Origin: Ceratothoa steindachneri
Taxonomy: Eukaryota > Arthropoda > Malacostraca > Isopoda > Cymothoidae
Assembly: GCA_963969495.1 (NCBI GenBank)
Contig: OZ018333.1
Span: 90,697,865 to 90,761,864, forward strand
Length of the DNA: 64,000 nt
Direction: 5' to 3'
Made by a program: the position numbers and the translations under genes. Position 1 is the first letter of the stretch. Each line of letters starts with the position of its first letter. This document shows positions 20,870 to 32,420 of this stretch, one piece after another. The notes under the pieces were generated by a model. The model was given only the letters and a program-made list of their open reading frames with translations, was not told where the DNA came from and made no database searches.

Positions 20870-23800
20870 CTCATCCTGAGTACAAGGGACAGGCGGTAGC
20901 GACCCCGCCCATCCCAGTACAGGGACAGGTGTCGTGCGCGAAGATCAACCAGACTGGGACATTCAACAAGAATGTGCCGAACAGTATGGGGGACGACGCA
21001 GTCATTGCAATACGGCGCAGGCGAGCGCTCCATCAAATAGCGATGCGTCACACGAGTGTGCCCGATTCGGAGACGACAGAAAGCGACCTGAAGCTGCCGC
21101 GGCATTGGGGAATAGGTCCATGGGAACAGTCGCGGCGCAATGGCACGCAACTTTAAGTTCCCTTCAACCGTCTCCCATCTTCTTAGGCAAGCAGTCCGAA
21201 GAGCTGCCCGTATTCCTGCCATGTAGTCGGTGTGAGGAAGAGTGAAACGCTGGTCCGGTTGCTGAGTCCTCGCGGATATTTGGCGCCCTCATCGGCGCGC
21301 TAAATCCCCGCAATTCCTACATGTCCAGGAACCCAGGAGAAGATAATCTCGACATCTGCCCGGCTCGCCAAAACCGTGGCGTCACGGATATCGCGAACCA
21401 AGGGATGCGGAGATTCCAATGCTCCGAGAGCACTCAGGGCGCTTTGTGAGTCGCTATAGATCACAATGCGGTCTCCGAACCTGAAACGTCGCGTAATCTC
21501 CCGTACCGAGTGGTGTATTGCCACCAGCTCGGCCGTGAAGACAGACGCAGCGCCTGGTAGAGCCCCGCTGACTTCAAACAGAGGGCAAACGGCGTGGAAG
21601 CCGACCCCCTCTTAGGACTTGGAGCCATCCGTATACACTGGCAAGGTTCCAGCGTGACACGATGTATGCTCCAAAAAGGTCGAACGCAATACTCCCGGTG
21701 CAGTACAAGCTTTGGGAGCAGAGGCGTGGCGACAAATAGCCAAATGTGGTACCCTCCAGGGTGGCGTCCTGGGCAGAACCAGGGGCGCCACCGGCCCGAG
21801 AGCTAAATCTAGCTCTCGAAAGAGTTTCCTGGCCCTAAACCCAAAGGGCTTAGGGTATGACTGGCGTCTCTCGGCGGCATAGGCACCATCGAGATCAGCT
21901 GCGGATGCAGTGAGAGCTGTTGGCGACTGAGGGAGGCGCCGGGCTCGCGCGTACAGGCGAGTGATGCACTGCACGCGGCATCTCCCCAGCATCGACCAAC
22001 AGGCTCTCAATGGGGGAGGTGCGGAAGGCACCGGTCGCAAGGCGAAGGCCGGTGTGGTGGATCGAATCCACCTTCCGCAATAAACGCTCGGCTGCGGATG
22101 CATAAAACTCGCATCCATAGTCGAGCTTCGAGCGAACAGAGGATCGATAAAAAAGTAAGGCAGTAGCCCTATCAGCGCCCCAAGCGCTGAACGTGACGGA
22201 ACGGAGAATGTCCATGGCGCGGGTACAAGACACCCTAAGGCTGCGAATATGAGCCTTCCAGGTGAGGCGTCGGTCGAATACAAGACCAAGGAAACGGTGC
22301 GACTCAACCACATCCAGGCGCACCCCATTAAGAAACAAATCTGGGTCGGGGTGAAGCCGTGGATGGCGGCAGAAGTGCATCGCCTTAGTCTTAGCCAAAG
22401 AAAACCGAAACCTGTGCGCTTCGGGATAGCGAGAGACACTGTTCAATGCCTGTTGGAGTCGAGGCTCCAGAGTTGGCATCTGCGCCACGCAAAAAGAGAT
22501 CGAAAGGTCGTCCACGTAGAGCGTAGTGAGAACATCTTCCGGCAGCACCGAGGTGATCCCGTTGATGCTCAGGGCAAAGAGTGGGACACTGAGGACACTT
22601 TCCTGCGGGACACCCTCTTCCTGCTCCTTTGGGCCGGAGAGAGCTCACCCGCACCTGTATGCGGAATCGACGATATCGGAAAATTTCAGATATAAAGACT
22701 GGTAGGCGTCCCCTCGCCCCCATCGTGTGGAGTCTCCATGATACCGTATCGCCATGCGGTATCATAGGCCTTCTCCAGATCGAAAAAGACCGTGGCGTAG
22801 TGCTGTCTACGAAGGAAAGCCTCGCAGACGGCATTTTCCAGTCGGAGCAGAGCATCCGAAGTGGAGTGGAACTTGCGGAAGCCGCACTGTGCATAAGACA
22901 GATGGCCTCCACTGTCTAGGAAAAAGGCTAGTCTAACATTTACCAATTTCTCCATCAACTTGCACACGCAAGAGGTTAGAGAGATTGGGCGGAAACCGGT
23001 CGGAGTAGAGTGATCTCTCGCCGGTTTGCGAAAGGCGAGCACAGTAGCGATTCGCCAGGAGTCTGGGAGAAGACCCTCCACCCAGATCCTGTTGAACAAA
23101 TCTAACAGAAAATCCATGCCTCGCTCACCCAGGTGTCGAAGCATGGCATACGGGACATCGTCCGGACCATGGGCGGTGTCCGCGCACGAAGGAGAGCGGA
23201 ATGCAACTCACTCACAGTAAACTTGTCATTGAAGGGTTCTCCGCCTCTGGAGGTAAAGTCCAGCCGGCGGCCTTCCCCGACATCACGACGTGCATTGAAT
23301 GCTGGCGGAGCAGCATCCCGGATAGAGAATGCGGAAAAAGCGGTCGCTAAGGATTCCGCCACGGACGCGGGGTCCGAGATTGCGGTCCCATTCTCCTGGA
23401 GAACGGGAAGAGGGTCCTGCGAGAACTTGCCCCGAATCCTTTTGACTCGCTTCCACACCTCAGCTAAAGGGGTCTTCCCGTTAAGTGAAGACACGTATGC
23501 CCGCCAATATGAGCGGTGGGCGTGCTTCGAAATATGCCGGAACCTAGCCCTAGCCTGACGAAATTCAGTGACAGTGAAATCGTTCGGGCGGCGCTTATAG
23601 CGCATGTAGGCATAACGCTTCTGTTTGAGGGCCCGTCTCACACTCGGCCGACCACCATGGGAGTGGTCAGTGTGCAAAACGGCCAGAGGTCCTAGGAATA
23701 GTAGTCAGGCTCACGGCAATGAGGTTGCCAGAGAACTCAACGGCCTCATCTACCGACCTAAACTCCTTGAGAATTCAGTCATTTCCTGAAATGCAGGCCA

Positions 23801-24605
23801 CCGCGCCTGCGCCAATCACCACCGAGGTGGTGTCTCAGGCGGCAGTTGCCCTGAAAATGATATTTGAATGGGAAAGTGATCACTACCATGGAGGTCATCG
23901 ACCACACCCCAATCAAAATCAGGCTGTGCATCTGAAGAGCACAAAGATAGGTCAAGGCAAGAAAATGAAGCGGTTCTCGGACAGTGATGGGTAAACTCAT
24001 CCACGCTTAGGACACCCATCTCAAGCTCTTTGATTAGATCGGCAACGACTTGTCCCCTGGGATTTATGGAGTAATCTCCCCAGAGAGGATGCCTGCCGTT
24101 CAGATCTCCAAGCAAGAGATAGGGCCTCGGCAACTGTGTCACGACGCGGCGGAAGTCCCCCGCGTCGAAGTCAGCTGATGGTGGAATGTACGCAGAAATG
24201 CTAGTATACCTCCTATCCAGGTGCAGCTGCACAGCCACTGCCTGAAAGGAGGTATCTAAAGAGAAAGGAAGAACGGAGACATCATGCCGGGTGTAAACCA
24301 CGCATCCCCAAGCCCGGCTATCCCGCGGTGGTGGGGGTCGCAAGACCCTTATACCCCGGGAGGGCGGGCAGGGAGGACGCGCCTAGCATGGTCTAATGCA
24401 AAAAGATAGCTAACGGGGAACGGGACGAGACGAGCATCCGCAGCTCCTCCCAGTTGGCCCGGAGACCACGGCAATTCCATTGAAGGAATATGCCTTCTAG
24501 GCCTAGCTCGGAAGAGATGCGGGGGCCCTCCTCGAACTGAAGACCCTCACAGGAATGGCCGTACGCTTCCCGTGGGTAGAACCACGGGCGCTGTTGGCCG
24601 AACAA
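20870..24605 (-). pseudogene. Family-1 ORF2, copy B
   Basis: The start codon at 24603-24605 (MFGQQRPWFYPREAYGH) precedes the endonuclease block LGLEGIFLQWNCRGLRANWEE. Further endonuclease motifs are YLLLGDLNGRHPLWGDYS (near 24110) and SDHFPIQISF (near 23870). RT shows GFRPISLTSCVCKLMEKL (near 22980), FFDLEKAYDTAWR (near 22770) and YVDD (22507-22518). RNase H keeps VYTDGSKS with the catalytic Asp near 21630, but the next codon is TAA where copy A has CAA. IYSDSQSAL and WVPGHVGIAG follow. The C-terminal CRLRIGHTRVTHRYL..CNDCVV segment is at 20980-21110. At least four frame breaks are present. Confidence 0.8.
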
Positions 24606-26360
24606 AGCGCTGTCGCCTTCGAGGACTTATTGGGTGAGGTTGGGCTCGCCATGCAAGTATTTTCCTCCCTCCGCCTCGAAACCTTAGGCAGGCGTTGTGG
24701 CTTCAGGGGCGGGGGGCCCTCTTTTCGAGGAACCACCGTCTCCGAGCCACTCGCTCCACCTTTCAGGAAACAGCTTTAGGAACCCCGGAAGATGGCCTAG
24801 CGACCATCTTCAGGGGTGTTGCCTCCTGTGAGTCTAACGACTCGGTGGAGGCGCGTGGCCGTTTCGCCTTACGGGAAACGGTCACGCTGGGGGAAGAGGG
24901 TAGGGGAGCCCTGGTTTTAGCCCGGGGCTGGGTATGAACCCTTTCTACCGCCAGCTTTACCAGGGGAGCACCCGGGTTAGGTAGAGCATGCAGAAGGGCT
25001 CCGAATAGGCGCGGAAACAACCGTGCTCGTTGGCCTGGATGGGCCAAAGCAGAGGGTGACTTTCTAACTATTGAGGCATATGACGTCCCAGGCAGAGCAA
25101 GGCGCGCCAGGACCAAGTCCTTAGCCTCACGGAATGAGAGTCGATCCTGGGCCTGAACGGCCAGGATTTCTTTCTAAAGGAGATATGCACCACATTGCTT
25201 CAAAGAAGCAGGGTGCAGCTCTCCGCAATTGACACACTTGGCCACACACGATTTGGACATTTTATGTGCGACCTTGGAGCAATTTACACAGACTTCGGGT
25301 GACCCCGACTTTGCAAGTCTACATGAGCGATTCGTATGGCCAAAGCGATGACAGTAATAGCACCGCCGCGGCAGTGGCACGAATGTCTTCAAGCGGTAGC
25401 GATACCAACCGACATGGACCGACTCAGGGAGCTTGTCTCGAGGCCCCTCCCTGATTTCTTATCACACGTTCGATCTTGACCGCCCCATGGTCAGCCAGCT
25501 CTAGGGTGATGTCCTCAATGGAATAGTCAACGAGTTCCCTCGCATAAACTAGTCCTTTCACAAAGTTCATGGTAGAGTGCAGTGTGACACTCACCGGGGT
25601 GCCATGAAGTGTCTGAAGAGCACTTATCTTGGCCGCCTCGGCGGGATTTGCCGCATTCGCCAGAAGGCTCCCGTCTGAGAAACATGTCACCTTCGGCTCT
25701 CTACCAATTGCACTAGCTAATCCTCTCCTCTGATGGATCATGTTGCCCTTGGACAACATACTGCCATCAGTGGAGCGAATAAAGAGGAAGCGTTTGGAGC
25801 CAGCGGGCTCCAAAACGCCAGGTAACCTCTGAATCAGGGTCCCCGATGTCATCGAGGCTCCGCCCTGTGCACTTTTGGTCTTAGTCAGGGGCTCCGCAAC
25901 TGGGATGGTAGAGGGGCCGGATGTGTTGATCTTGGCTTGGTCGCCTACCAAAGTGGCAGCAGACTGATCCGTCCTCGCAGCCCCAGCGGATGGAGAGGAG
26001 CCCTGAGTCTTCTTTGTCTTTTTAGTCCTTTTCTTTTTTGGAGAGGAGAGCAGGGAATGAACCCGATTCTCACCATCGCTGGTAGAAGCGCCTAGGCCAG
26101 ATGTACTGGCCTCAGACAGGTCCTTCTCCGAAATGGCGAAGATCCTGGTGGTTGCAGGGGCTTCATCCGGAGGAGATCCCTCCCCTCCTTGTACTGCTTG
26201 AGAATCCCCAGCCGTTTGAGGAGGACCTTGCATAGGGGCGGATTCGGGTTCGGTATTTCGCGCCGAGCCCGGATTCCCCCCCCATGGAAGGCCCTACCGT
26301 CTGAGGCTGGGTTTCCTTAAGGACCATGTCTATCACAGGAGGGGCCTCCAGTTGGCCAGG
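24503..26360 (-). pseudogene. Family-1 ORF1, copy B
   Basis: The gag-like protein is open over 25424-26233: KKKRTKKTKKTQGSSPSAG, a core reading GREPKVTCFSDGSLLANA, then MNFVKGLVYARELVDYSIED. A roughly 35-base deletion near 25428 shifts the frame. The knuckles (CYYCHRFGHTNRSCR, CVNCSKVAHKMSKSC, CVNCGELHPASLKQC) lie at 25174-25392, all complete. The C-terminal Ser/Pro-rich part ends at the stop 24503-24505. That stop lies 103 bases inside ORF2, the same overlap as in copy D. Confidence 0.75.
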
Positions 26361-27357
26361 ACATCGCAGGACCCCCTGACAGCATCATGATTCTTTTGTG
26401 GTGAGGCACAGGCCTTGACCCCAACAAGGTTTAATATTCTAGCCAGCAGGTCTTTTGAGGGAAGCGACCGAAGGGGCCTGGCTTCGCTCTCCCATCTAAG
26501 GGGGTTTGCCCTACCGAGCCACTTACACGAGGGTCGGTCGGCAATGGGCTGCCTGCTGGCTTTCTTGGCAGTCCCCTTAGAAAGCAAAGGAGGGACTGCC
26601 GCTGGAAATAGGGAGGTGCCCGAAAGCACCTCCAGAGAAGGGGGTGAGGGGGAGTCCCCTACACCTCTAGGCGTAGGAGAGGAGTAAGCCTCCTCTCTGG
26701 TTAAAGAAGTATGGAGGGTCCCTTGCGCAAGCACAAGGATGGGGACCTTCATTTTCTCGGTGGAGCTGCCCGAGGGCGGCTCCGTTGATGTTCTTGGGGA
26801 AGTTGGGGGTTGGGTTTTTTTTATTTTCATCATTGGGCATGGTGACCCTATTTGTGCTACGGGACGCAATAGCTCATTACCTCTTGCAGTTGCCCACACT
26901 GCAAGAGGTGCTTACAGGCCTGGCAGAGCCAGGTGCCGCCATTTCGGACCACCCCTCCCGCCTGGTGGCCTGGCAGTCCATCGGCATGGCGGCTCCACCT
27001 TGAACACAGCGTAAAATTGATAGAATGTGAAGAGGAGAGGAAAAGGGATGTGAGGAAGGTATGGGTGGGGATGAAGCAGGTTATTAAAAACCAGCCACCC
27101 CAGACCGGAGCTCAGGGGTTAGGGAACATTGTGACCTCCCCCCTCAGCCACGATGCGGGATGGTTGGCTGAGAGGAAGGTTAGCATCTACCCTGTGACAT
27201 TAGAGGCTGACCAGAGAAAGTTGTGGCAGAGGTTGTATGAAAAGCGAGGAAACAAGTGTTTTGAAGGAAGAAGAAGAGGCTAAGCTGGGGTCGGACGGGG
27301 TGCTGAGTCCTGTCAGCACGGCGGCCAGGATGGCAAATCGCCGTGCCCCTTATGGGG

Positions 27358-27371
27358 TGATGAAATAGAAT
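27358..27371. repeat. Putative target duplication of copy B, right (14 bases)
   Basis: Exact match of 20546-20559. AT-rich unique-looking sequence follows. Confidence 0.7.
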
Positions 27372-27693
27372 AAATAAGTCATAAAATAAAATAAAGAAAT
27401 TGCTAAATGATTTTTTTTTCTATGGAAACATTTTTCCTTATTACAAAAAATCCATGATTGAACCAAGAACACTGAGAAACAAGCACCACTTTTATCTCAG
27501 TTAAAGCAGTGCCTTAGACCACTTAGCTAGCTAGCATCTGAACAAAAATTCTCATGAAATCGCTTTCAATAAAGGACTAGATAAAATTCAACTCTCTCAA
27601 CTTATTTCTCTTTAACCAACAATAGGTTGCAGAGAGATTAAGCTAACAAGGGAACATTGCTAAATATTATAACAAGTAACTCATTGTGACTAC
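27372..27693. other. Intron sequence, no recognisable element
   Basis: AT-rich sequence between copy B and the host exon 2 donor. Nothing further is seen. Confidence 0.5.
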
Positions 27694-27843
27694 CTGTTTG
27701 ACTTGGAATTCTTTTAACAGCAATTCATTAGAACAATCAACAATTGCTCGTTCTTGACCTGTGATCAATTTCACTTCACTTCCATGATCTGAATCAGATA
27801 ACTCTTCCTTCATTTCTTTGATGGCAGTTTCTTTATAAATATC
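27694..27843 (-). CDS. Host gene, putative coding exon 2 (acidic)
   Basis: The 150-base frame gives 50 residues, beginning DIYKETAIKEMKEELSDSDH and ending LLLKEFQVKQ. The acceptor is TATATTAG before GAT and the donor is AAACAG followed by GTAGTC. Both borders are phase 0. It continues from exon 1 (27983-28045) across a 139-base intron, and into exon 3 (4750-4908) across the transposon-filled intron. An uninterrupted frame with good splice borders, among debris where every mobile-element frame is broken, is the main evidence that it is a living host gene. It is rich in Glu, Lys and Asp with no membrane segment or signal peptide. A C2H2 zinc-finger gene N-terminus is one possibility. Confidence 0.55.
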
Positions 27844-27982
27844 CTAATATAAAAAAAATAGGGAATTTACTTTCTGTAACTCTACACAAGTAATGATTTA
27901 GGGAAAAGTATATTAACTAAAATGCATGAAAAATAATGATGTTGAATGCTAATATAAATAAGAAAATCAATGAAATGTTTAC

Positions 27983-28045
27983 ATTTTTATCATCTAGATG
28001 AAAATTAAGTGGAAATTCAATATCTTCCTTTTTCATTTCTTCCAT
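27983..28045 (-). CDS. Host gene, putative first coding exon
   Basis: The ATG at 28043-28045 starts MEEMKKEDIEFPLNFHLDDK plus Asn, 21 residues ending at a phase-0 donor (AAAAAT followed by GTAAAC). Upstream an acceptor-like TTTCTTCAG at about 28057-28066 suggests the exon begins with a short 5' untranslated piece, so a further non-coding exon should lie to the right of it. A second ATG three codons in could also be used. It pairs with exons 2 and 3 by phase and by acidic composition. I chose the first ATG because the frame is open from the acceptor and no upstream ATG is in frame. Confidence 0.5.
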
Positions 28046-28075
28046 TTTTGTAACCTCTGAAGAAATCCTATAACA

Positions 28076-30159
28076 AATGAAAGCAAAGTTGCTTCAATCT
28101 CATCAAAAATTCAATTCATTGCCTCATTAGTTAATTAATGCATCTGTATCTTTGGTGGATAGTTGAGTGGATGGAGCTTAATTGTGCTAAAGGTGCTCTC
28201 TCTGACATGTGTGGTAATTTCTCTCAGTGGTGGCTCATTTAGTCTTGTTTGGTAGAAGGTTGTTTAAGTGTTTGTGAGTAGAGGGTAGAGTGGATGTGTT
28301 TTAATAAGTTGTGAATTGCAGAGGGAAGAGCAAAGCTATTATGCTGCTACTGGTAGGACTGGGCTTGAGATTAATTTGGGAAATGGGTGGAGGTAGTTTT
28401 TCTTGTAAGGCGATGGTTGGGATGAGATTGATTTAGTCATGTAGTCATGAATGAGAAAAGAAAAATAGTACCTATTAGCTTAAGTGGTTCTGGAAATGTG
28501 GAGCTATTAACTTTTCACAAAGGTAAATATGAGGTAATCAACTTTTAAATGTTACAACCCAGTTTTAAAATTTATAAAACTCATTCTTAAATATTAATGT
28601 GAAACACAATGAAACAATTTACAGCAACCTTCACTTTTTATACATATCAATATTTGTCTTTTGGGGTTTTCAACCAAAAAATATCTTCTGGTGATCACAA
28701 CTTTCTATGTGCTTTTACACATAGATAATTCAATTGGCAAAGTGCAAAGTATAGTTTTGCCTCATATGGTATCTGAAAATCGCTGTTCTTTTTGTTATTT
28801 TTGTAATATGTTACATTTAGTGCTCTTATATCAATGACTTTAGTGGCCATTCATCACCAAAAGAACACAAAATCAACTTTTGAATTAAAAAAAGTAGAGC
28901 AAAGAATGAACAGGCCAATGATTGAATGAAGTTGAAAAAGAATATGGTAAGGTCATAATAGCCTTTAGCAGCAAAGTAAAAAATAAACAGGCTATTAAAG
29001 CAGATGTTATTAGAGGATTGAATAATACAGATTCATAATTTATTGGAAGGATTTTTCCAATATTGAATAACACTAATTTTTATTTGCATTAAAATATTCA
29101 TATATATATATATATATTTTTTAAATGGGATGGAAAATATTTAGGCTCCAGAACAAATTATTTTTAATTACTTGTATTTAAATGGGAAATAATGTTTTGG
29201 TTTTGTCATTTCTAGTTTTTGACCTCCTCCCAGGAACCAAATAATGGCAAGAACCAAGGGTTCAATTTATATAGTATATTAAAGAATAAATTTTCCCACA
29301 TAAATTTTATTTTTAGCTTTAAGGTGAAAGTAACTGTCTTTACACCCCTCCTCCAGTCAGTGTTGTTGTCTTTAAGGGCCTCATCTGTCCCAACAACAGT
29401 TCTAAAATGTTGTAAACCTTATATAAACTTAATACACAAAAATTGGGAGTCTTGTCATCACTGAAAAGAAAGGGGCTGTTGGCTATATCCTGTGTCCAGC
29501 TACTCCTGCCAATCCTATTTGGGGTTTTCAGGCTTTGCTGGCCACTCTTTGAGTGTTAGTGTTTGTGGCATGTGCAGTGAGCAGGGGTTGCCCAGTGGAC
29601 CAGTCTTCAACCAAAGGCTGCAACTGCCAAGTAAGCAGCCTGAGATACAGTCCAACAGGATAGAATTCCTTAACAAGAGAGAATAGTCCTTGAAATAACA
29701 GCCAAGATCTGAGACTTTTAGTTGGCCTGGTAGCCAACAAGGCAGGAAAGCTCACATACCATAGAAAGTATAGCATTATGCACCCTAGAAGGGCTGCAGG
29801 GAGGTGGCCATGCAGATTGGTTATTGGGAAACTAATCTTCCAATTAATCATGCGCTACTGCCCAGGGTCCCTAAAGTCCTGGCCCTTGGGACCTGTGGGC
29901 ATTGCTTATTGGGGTTCCAAAGTGTCTCTTCTGTCACAACATGGGATAGCTTGTTAGGTCTAGCCTAGAGACAAGATTGAGAAGATAGTTATACAAAACG
30001 AGAATGTTCAGACAGAACATGAAGGGTTGGCAGGGGGAGGCCCAACAACAGAAGGCTTAGGGTATATGATCAGGGTTTTTCATTGGCTATAAAAGATGTT
30101 TGTGACTAAGGGAGGTGCTGGAATCACATGTACAAATGCATAGTGCATGCCATAAAGTA
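28076..30159. other. AT-rich sequence without recognisable genes
   Basis: About 2.1 kb upstream of the host exon. It includes a (TA)n run at 29101-29117. No transposase, RT, RNA gene or clear promoter is visible. The host gene's promoter and 5' exon would be expected in or beyond this stretch. Confidence 0.5.
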
Positions 30160-30440
30160 AGTGGCAGCACCCTTTCATCAACAAGAAAGTTCTATATTGG
30201 GGACATGCAGGATGGCACTAGTCACCACCATAGACCAGCGAGTGGTGGATCAAATCCATTTTCCACACTAGATGTTCAGATATAGAGTATTAAATCTTAC
30301 AACCACACTAGTTTTGAGCAAACAAAGGATCAGTACAAGATAGAAGCGTAAACCTAGGCACAACAACACAGTGAAAAATATCCATGGCTCAGGTAAAGAC
30401 ACCCTAAGGCTATAAATATAAACAAATTATCCCACACTTT
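30160..30440 (-). pseudogene. Family-1 ORF2 fragment (RT thumb region), old
   Basis: About 280 bases match 9150-9430 of copy A. Landmarks are GAGTGGTGGATCAAATCC, the ATCCATGGC..CACCCTAAGGCT block and GAGCAAACAAAGGATC. It is strongly diverged with no open frame. A mariner element lies about 70 bases to its right. Confidence 0.7.
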
Positions 30441-30512
30441 CACAAAACAGATGAAATCATTCACAACCTCAATCACTCAGCTGCCCATGGCTAAGATCTC
30501 AGTACATATAAT

Positions 30513-31851
30513 AGGTTGAGGAATAAGTTCTTGCATTTTTTTTTAATGTTGTGTTGATTTAAATTTGTTGACATGATTTGTGCACATATTAAGAAACAAT
30601 AATAAATAATGAGAGCAAAATTTGCAAAGGTTAGGCTACGTGTCTTAACAGCGTAGATTATTAGGCTTTTGCCTTGGCTACATCTTGAAGTTGAGTAATA
30701 AGTCATTGCGGTTTATTTAAAAGTTGTGTTAATTTAATTTTTGTTCTGTACCCTCAAAATGGAATATCAAGTTGAAAGAAAGGCGCATTTTCGACACTTG
30801 TTATTCATTTTCAATCGAGACAGGAACAATGCAAATAGGGCCAAAGCTTGTCACAATATTTGTGCTGTGTATGGAGAAAATGCTTTATCAGAAAGGACAG
30901 CACAATGGTGGTTTTCAAGTTTCAAAAATGGTCATTTTAATCTTAATGACAAAGAATGTTCTGGTTGCCCCATTAAGTTGGATGAAGATCAATTGAATGA
31001 CTTTCTTCATGAAAATCCTCTTGAATCAACTAGAGAATTGGCTGTACAATTTGCGTGTGATCAGAAAACTTTAGTGAATCACCTTCATTCGATGGGAAAA
31101 GTTCAAAAACTCAGTGCATGGGTTCCGCCCGCTTTGAGCGAAAGCAACAAACTTCAACGCTCCACGATTGCCATAGATTTGCTTGCTTATCACAAGGCTA
31201 CTCATGGATATAAGGACAGATTTCTTCACCGCATCATCACTGGTGACAAAAAGTGGTGTGTTTATGTCAATATGAACCATCGAAAACAATAGCGTAGCCC
31301 CAATAAAAAACCCCTTCCGTGATTAAAGCAAGGACTTCATCCATGAAAGATGATGCTGTGTGTGTGGTGGGATTGCGAAGGCATCATTCTTTATAAGCTC
31401 TTTGCGAACAATGAGATTGTCAATGCAGAACTCTACGCTCAACAAATGTATCGACTCGCCGAAGCTATTTGTGAAAAGTGACCTCATTGACGCTATGGAG
31501 TCCTTCTGCAACACAACAATGCTCATTGGGAAATCCTGCCACATCCTCCATATTCACCAGACTTGGCTCCATTAGATTTCCATCTGTTCTGATTGCTACT
31601 AACAATTTGCCCAGCATTTCATTCAATTTGTCTAACCTGGTTAGACAAATTTTTTAAGTCAAAAACTAAATATTTTTATTGCAGAGGCATCGAAAAACTA
31701 GTTGAACGTTGGGACAAAGTCGTAAATAACAACGGAGAATACATTATTGATTAAATTGCATATTGTTATCAATTAAAAATTAAGTTTTTCTAAAATTGTT
31801 AATGGTAATGAATAAATTTGATAAAACTGCAAGAACTTATTCCTCTACCCA
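30513..31851 (+). mobile_element. mariner-type DNA transposon
   Basis: Terminal inverted repeats are visible. AGGTTGAGGAATAAGTTCTTGCA at 30513-30535 pairs with TGCAAGAACTTATTCCTCTACC at 31828-31849. The length is about 1.34 kb, usual for mariner. A second, weaker copy of the left repeat (AGTTGAGTAATAAGTCATTG) lies at 30689-30708, followed by similar TTTAATTT..TTG sequence, so the 5' end appears duplicated. A transposase relic runs from 30741 to about 31762. The TA target duplication is not clear at both ends. Confidence 0.8.
30741..31762 (+). pseudogene. mariner transposase, broken
   Basis: The N-terminal half is open to 31292. The paired helix-turn-helix region reads EYQVERKAHFRHLLFIFNRD, then GENALSERTAQWWFSSFKNG, and DDxD-type catalytic context begins at FLHRIITGDKKWCVY, where the first Asp (TGDKKW) is kept. 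A TAG ends this frame at 31290-31292. The remainder lies in shifted frames: MLIGKSCHILHIHQTWL corresponds to the P(P)YSPDLAP segment around the last Asp but is garbled, and the C-terminus GIEKLVERWDKVV..NGEY lies near 31685-31745. It binds the terminal repeats and cuts and pastes the element in intact relatives. This copy is inactive. Confidence 0.8.
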
Positions 31852-32352
31852 TTAGAATACAAGTAAGAAAGATTTAAAGTTACAGTTACTTAGACAATGA
31901 AAAGCCCCAAATTTTGAAGCATTATAAAATCAATACTACTTCCTCACACTGCCCGTTCCTGTTCCTCTATACCCTATCCTCATCATAAATTAGATCCCTT
32001 CACACATTCCCTTGCCACCTACACTTAAAACATTAAAGATAATTTAATTTATTTATATTAATGTCATACTAATTTTTTTATATAGAGGTTTGATAAAAAT
32101 AAATGACAATTAAATATAGCTGATAAAGAATCTTCATTTTATTAAAATGAGGCAATGTGAATTTTGTTTAAGAAATTCAAATGAATAAATTGGTATAATG
32201 GGAAAATTGTTGGTAAAACCATAGACTGGTGTTGAGCTATGAAGACTGTGGTAGTTTTGGTGGGAGATTTTTTGGCTCAACTCACCTGTGCCCACTCTAA
32301 TGCCCATCTTTAATTCCAGGTTCAGGGGAAGGAGGGAGAACAAGAGGCTGGG
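31852..32352. other. No recognisable feature
   Basis: AT-rich sequence between mariner and a LINE tail. Nothing supported is seen. Confidence 0.5.
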
Positions 32353-32420
32353 ATTTTTTTTTTTTTTTTTATCTCATCTGGTGACTGCCTTCTAGGGCAT
32401 AAGTCGCCATACTCAAGCAG
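32353..32420 (-). mobile_element. Solitary family-1-like 3' end
   Basis: A T run (32354-32370) is followed by ATCTCATCTGGTGACTGCC and GGGCATAAGTCGCC, the terminal hairpin block of family 1 (GGTGACT pairs with AGTCGCC). No more than about 70 bases can be assigned. Duplicated target bases are not evident. Confidence 0.65.

Larger units (their letters stand above)
20560..27357 (-). mobile_element. Family-1 I-like LINE, copy B, structurally complete
   Basis: It spans 6.8 kb from a poly(A) tail (T-rich 20560-20571) to the 5' terminus CCCCTTATGGGG at 27346-27357. Order on the minus strand is leader (26360-27357), ORF1 (24503-26360), ORF2 (20870-24605) and a 3' untranslated region with the GGCGACT..AGTCGCC and GCCTAGTTCTAGGC hairpins (about 20583-20642). 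Matching 14-base flanks support one intact insertion event. The coding frames carry stops and small deletions, so it is not autonomous now. It is the best reference for family-1 structure in this window. Confidence 0.85.

Noticed and set aside
32353..32420. A SINE family sharing the LINE 3' tail
   Set aside because: The solitary tails lack a common 5' part or a pol III promoter, so extreme 5' truncation of family 1 is simpler.
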